From the NCBI GenBank assembly GCA_965602655.1, contig CBFCZE010000153.1, positions 1 through 6,086 on the forward strand: DNA of 6,086 nt, written 5' to 3'. The DNA comes from JAAERC01 sp965602655. GTDB taxonomy: Bacteria > Zixibacteria > MSB-5A5 > GN15 > PGXB01. Of this stretch, positions 5,573 through 6,086 are shown in pieces. The notes beneath the pieces were generated by a model, which was not told the DNA's origin, did not search any database, and was given only the letters and a program-made list of their open reading frames with translations. Each line of letters opens with the position of its first letter. Position 1 is the first letter of the stretch. The position numbers were made by a program, and so were the translations under genes.

Positions 5573-6086
5573 TTATTCCTCTGTTTTTTCCGGTTCATCG
5601 TTGTTCGCCGGTTCAAACACCGTAGTCTCTGCCGATGGCTCTTCCGCTTTTGCTTCTTCGGCAACAGATATCGGTGATGTTTCTTCGGCGGCGGGTTCAA
5701 CATTTTCAGGTTCAATGCTTTCGGCAGTCTCTATTGCGAGAGCAGGCTCCTCTTTTTTTTCTGTCAAAACCGGCTCTGGTTTGTCTTCTACCGATTGAAC
5801 CGCAGCACCAGATATCCGCTCTTTATGGTCACCCTCAAAAAGAACAGTCAGATATCGGATATAAGGCTCCTCCAGTTTGTAAAACCTTTCCAACTCTGTT
5901 AAGACCTTGTTATTGGCCTCAAAGACCAGCCGGGTGTAATATCCCTGGGTGAATTTTTTGATAGGATAGGCCAGCCGGCGTATACCCCAGCGGTCTTCCT
6001 TAATAGTTTTGCCATCATTACGTTCGATTATATCGGTGACGGCATTAATCTGTCGGTCAAAAGCGGCATCATCTGCCTGGGGACTT
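5573..6086 (-). CDS. rpsF: Small ribosomal subunit protein bS6 with a long acidic C-terminal tail (partial, start off-window)
   Basis: The frame is open from the right edge to TAA (5573-5575), giving 170 residues; the start codon and roughly the first 15-20 residues are beyond the window. The bS6 fold is clear: FDRQINAVTDIIERNDGKTI, then KEDRWGIRRLAYPIKKFTQG (29-48), YYTRLVFEANNKVLTELERF (49-68), and EEPYIRYLTVLFEG. The stretches 'WGIRRLAYPIKKFTQGYY' and 'YIRYLTV' are family hallmarks. bS6 normally ends near here. This one goes on for about 86 residues (5573-5833) rich in Glu, Pro and Ala, with few basic residues and no predicted fold, ending EPEKTEE. The same frame covers domain and tail with no stop or frame change, so the tail is truly fused. 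An A8 run (5753-5760) lies within the tail. In E. coli the bS6 C-terminus is the target of the glutamate ligase RimK; whether that applies here is unknown. Confidence 0.95.
   Translation of the reverse strand, partial: SPQADDAAFDRQINAVTDIIERNDGKTIKEDRWGIRRLAYPIKKFTQGYYTRLVFEANNKVLTELERFYKLEEPYIRYLTVLFEGDHKERISGAAVQSVEDKPEPVLTEKKEEPALAIETAESIEPENVEPAAEETSPISVAEEAKAEEPSAETTVFEPANNDEPEKTEE

Noticed and set aside
5573..5893. Reading the acidic tail region as a separate 106-residue gene starting at a TTG codon.
   Set aside because: The same frame continues upstream without a stop through typical bS6 sequence to the window edge, and the TTG is an internal leucine codon of ELERF.
5601..5952. Plus-strand open frames opposite rpsF.
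   Set aside because: Their serine/alanine-rich composition is simply the complement of the Glu/Ala/Pro-rich bS6 tail; no ribosome-binding site or known motif was seen.
1..6086. Mobile element, CRISPR array, tRNA, toxin-antitoxin or phage-defence module.
   Set aside because: No direct repeats with spacers, terminal inverted repeats, transposase motifs or tRNA-like cloverleaf were seen. The small 71-residue gene plus membrane gene lacks toxin or antitoxin motifs.

Overview
The window is a stretch of bacterial chromosome, cut at both ends, with nine protein genes that all lie on the minus strand and read from right to left. In transcription order they are: rpsF (bS6, start off-window), rpsR (bS18), a DUF2232/YybS-type membrane protein, rplI (bL9), a bifunctional-nuclease (DUF151) protein, a secreted TPR plus type-1 periplasmic-binding protein, larE, a 71-residue protein of unknown function, and a two-helix membrane protein that runs off the left edge. 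Gaps between genes are only 51, 24, 29, 3, 18, -4, 4 and 8 nt. There is no convincing terminator or internal promoter, so the whole window reads as one operon or part of one.

The core, positions 3834 to 6086, is the widespread rpsF-rpsR-rplI ribosomal cluster. The usual ssb between rpsF and rpsR is missing, and the DUF2232 membrane gene sits between rpsR and rplI. The bS6 protein carries an acidic, Glu/Pro/Ala-rich C-terminal tail of about 86 residues that ordinary bS6 lacks. bS18 is the cysteine-containing (zinc-type) form.

The distal part, positions 1 to 3830, carries accessory functions. These are a DUF151 nuclease-family protein, an exported TPR/LivK-like fusion of the architecture annotated as 'penicillin-binding protein activator' (LpoA-like), a LarE sulfur transferase with the three cysteines expected of the iron-sulfur-dependent type, and two small unknown genes. 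The tight spacing, including a GTGA stop/start overlap into larE, suggests coordinated expression with the ribosomal genes rather than one shared pathway.

The exported protein and the mid-range GC content (judged by eye) suggest a Gram-negative-type bacterium, possibly one of the uncultured FCB-like or Zixibacteria-like lineages. This placement is low-confidence inference. I see no tRNA, rRNA, CRISPR, insertion sequence, phage gene or defence system. No stretch over 51 bases lacks a gene, and I do not see a clearly new biological system. The main points of interest are the bS6 tail, the LarE subtype and its context, and the unknown gene pair at the left end.
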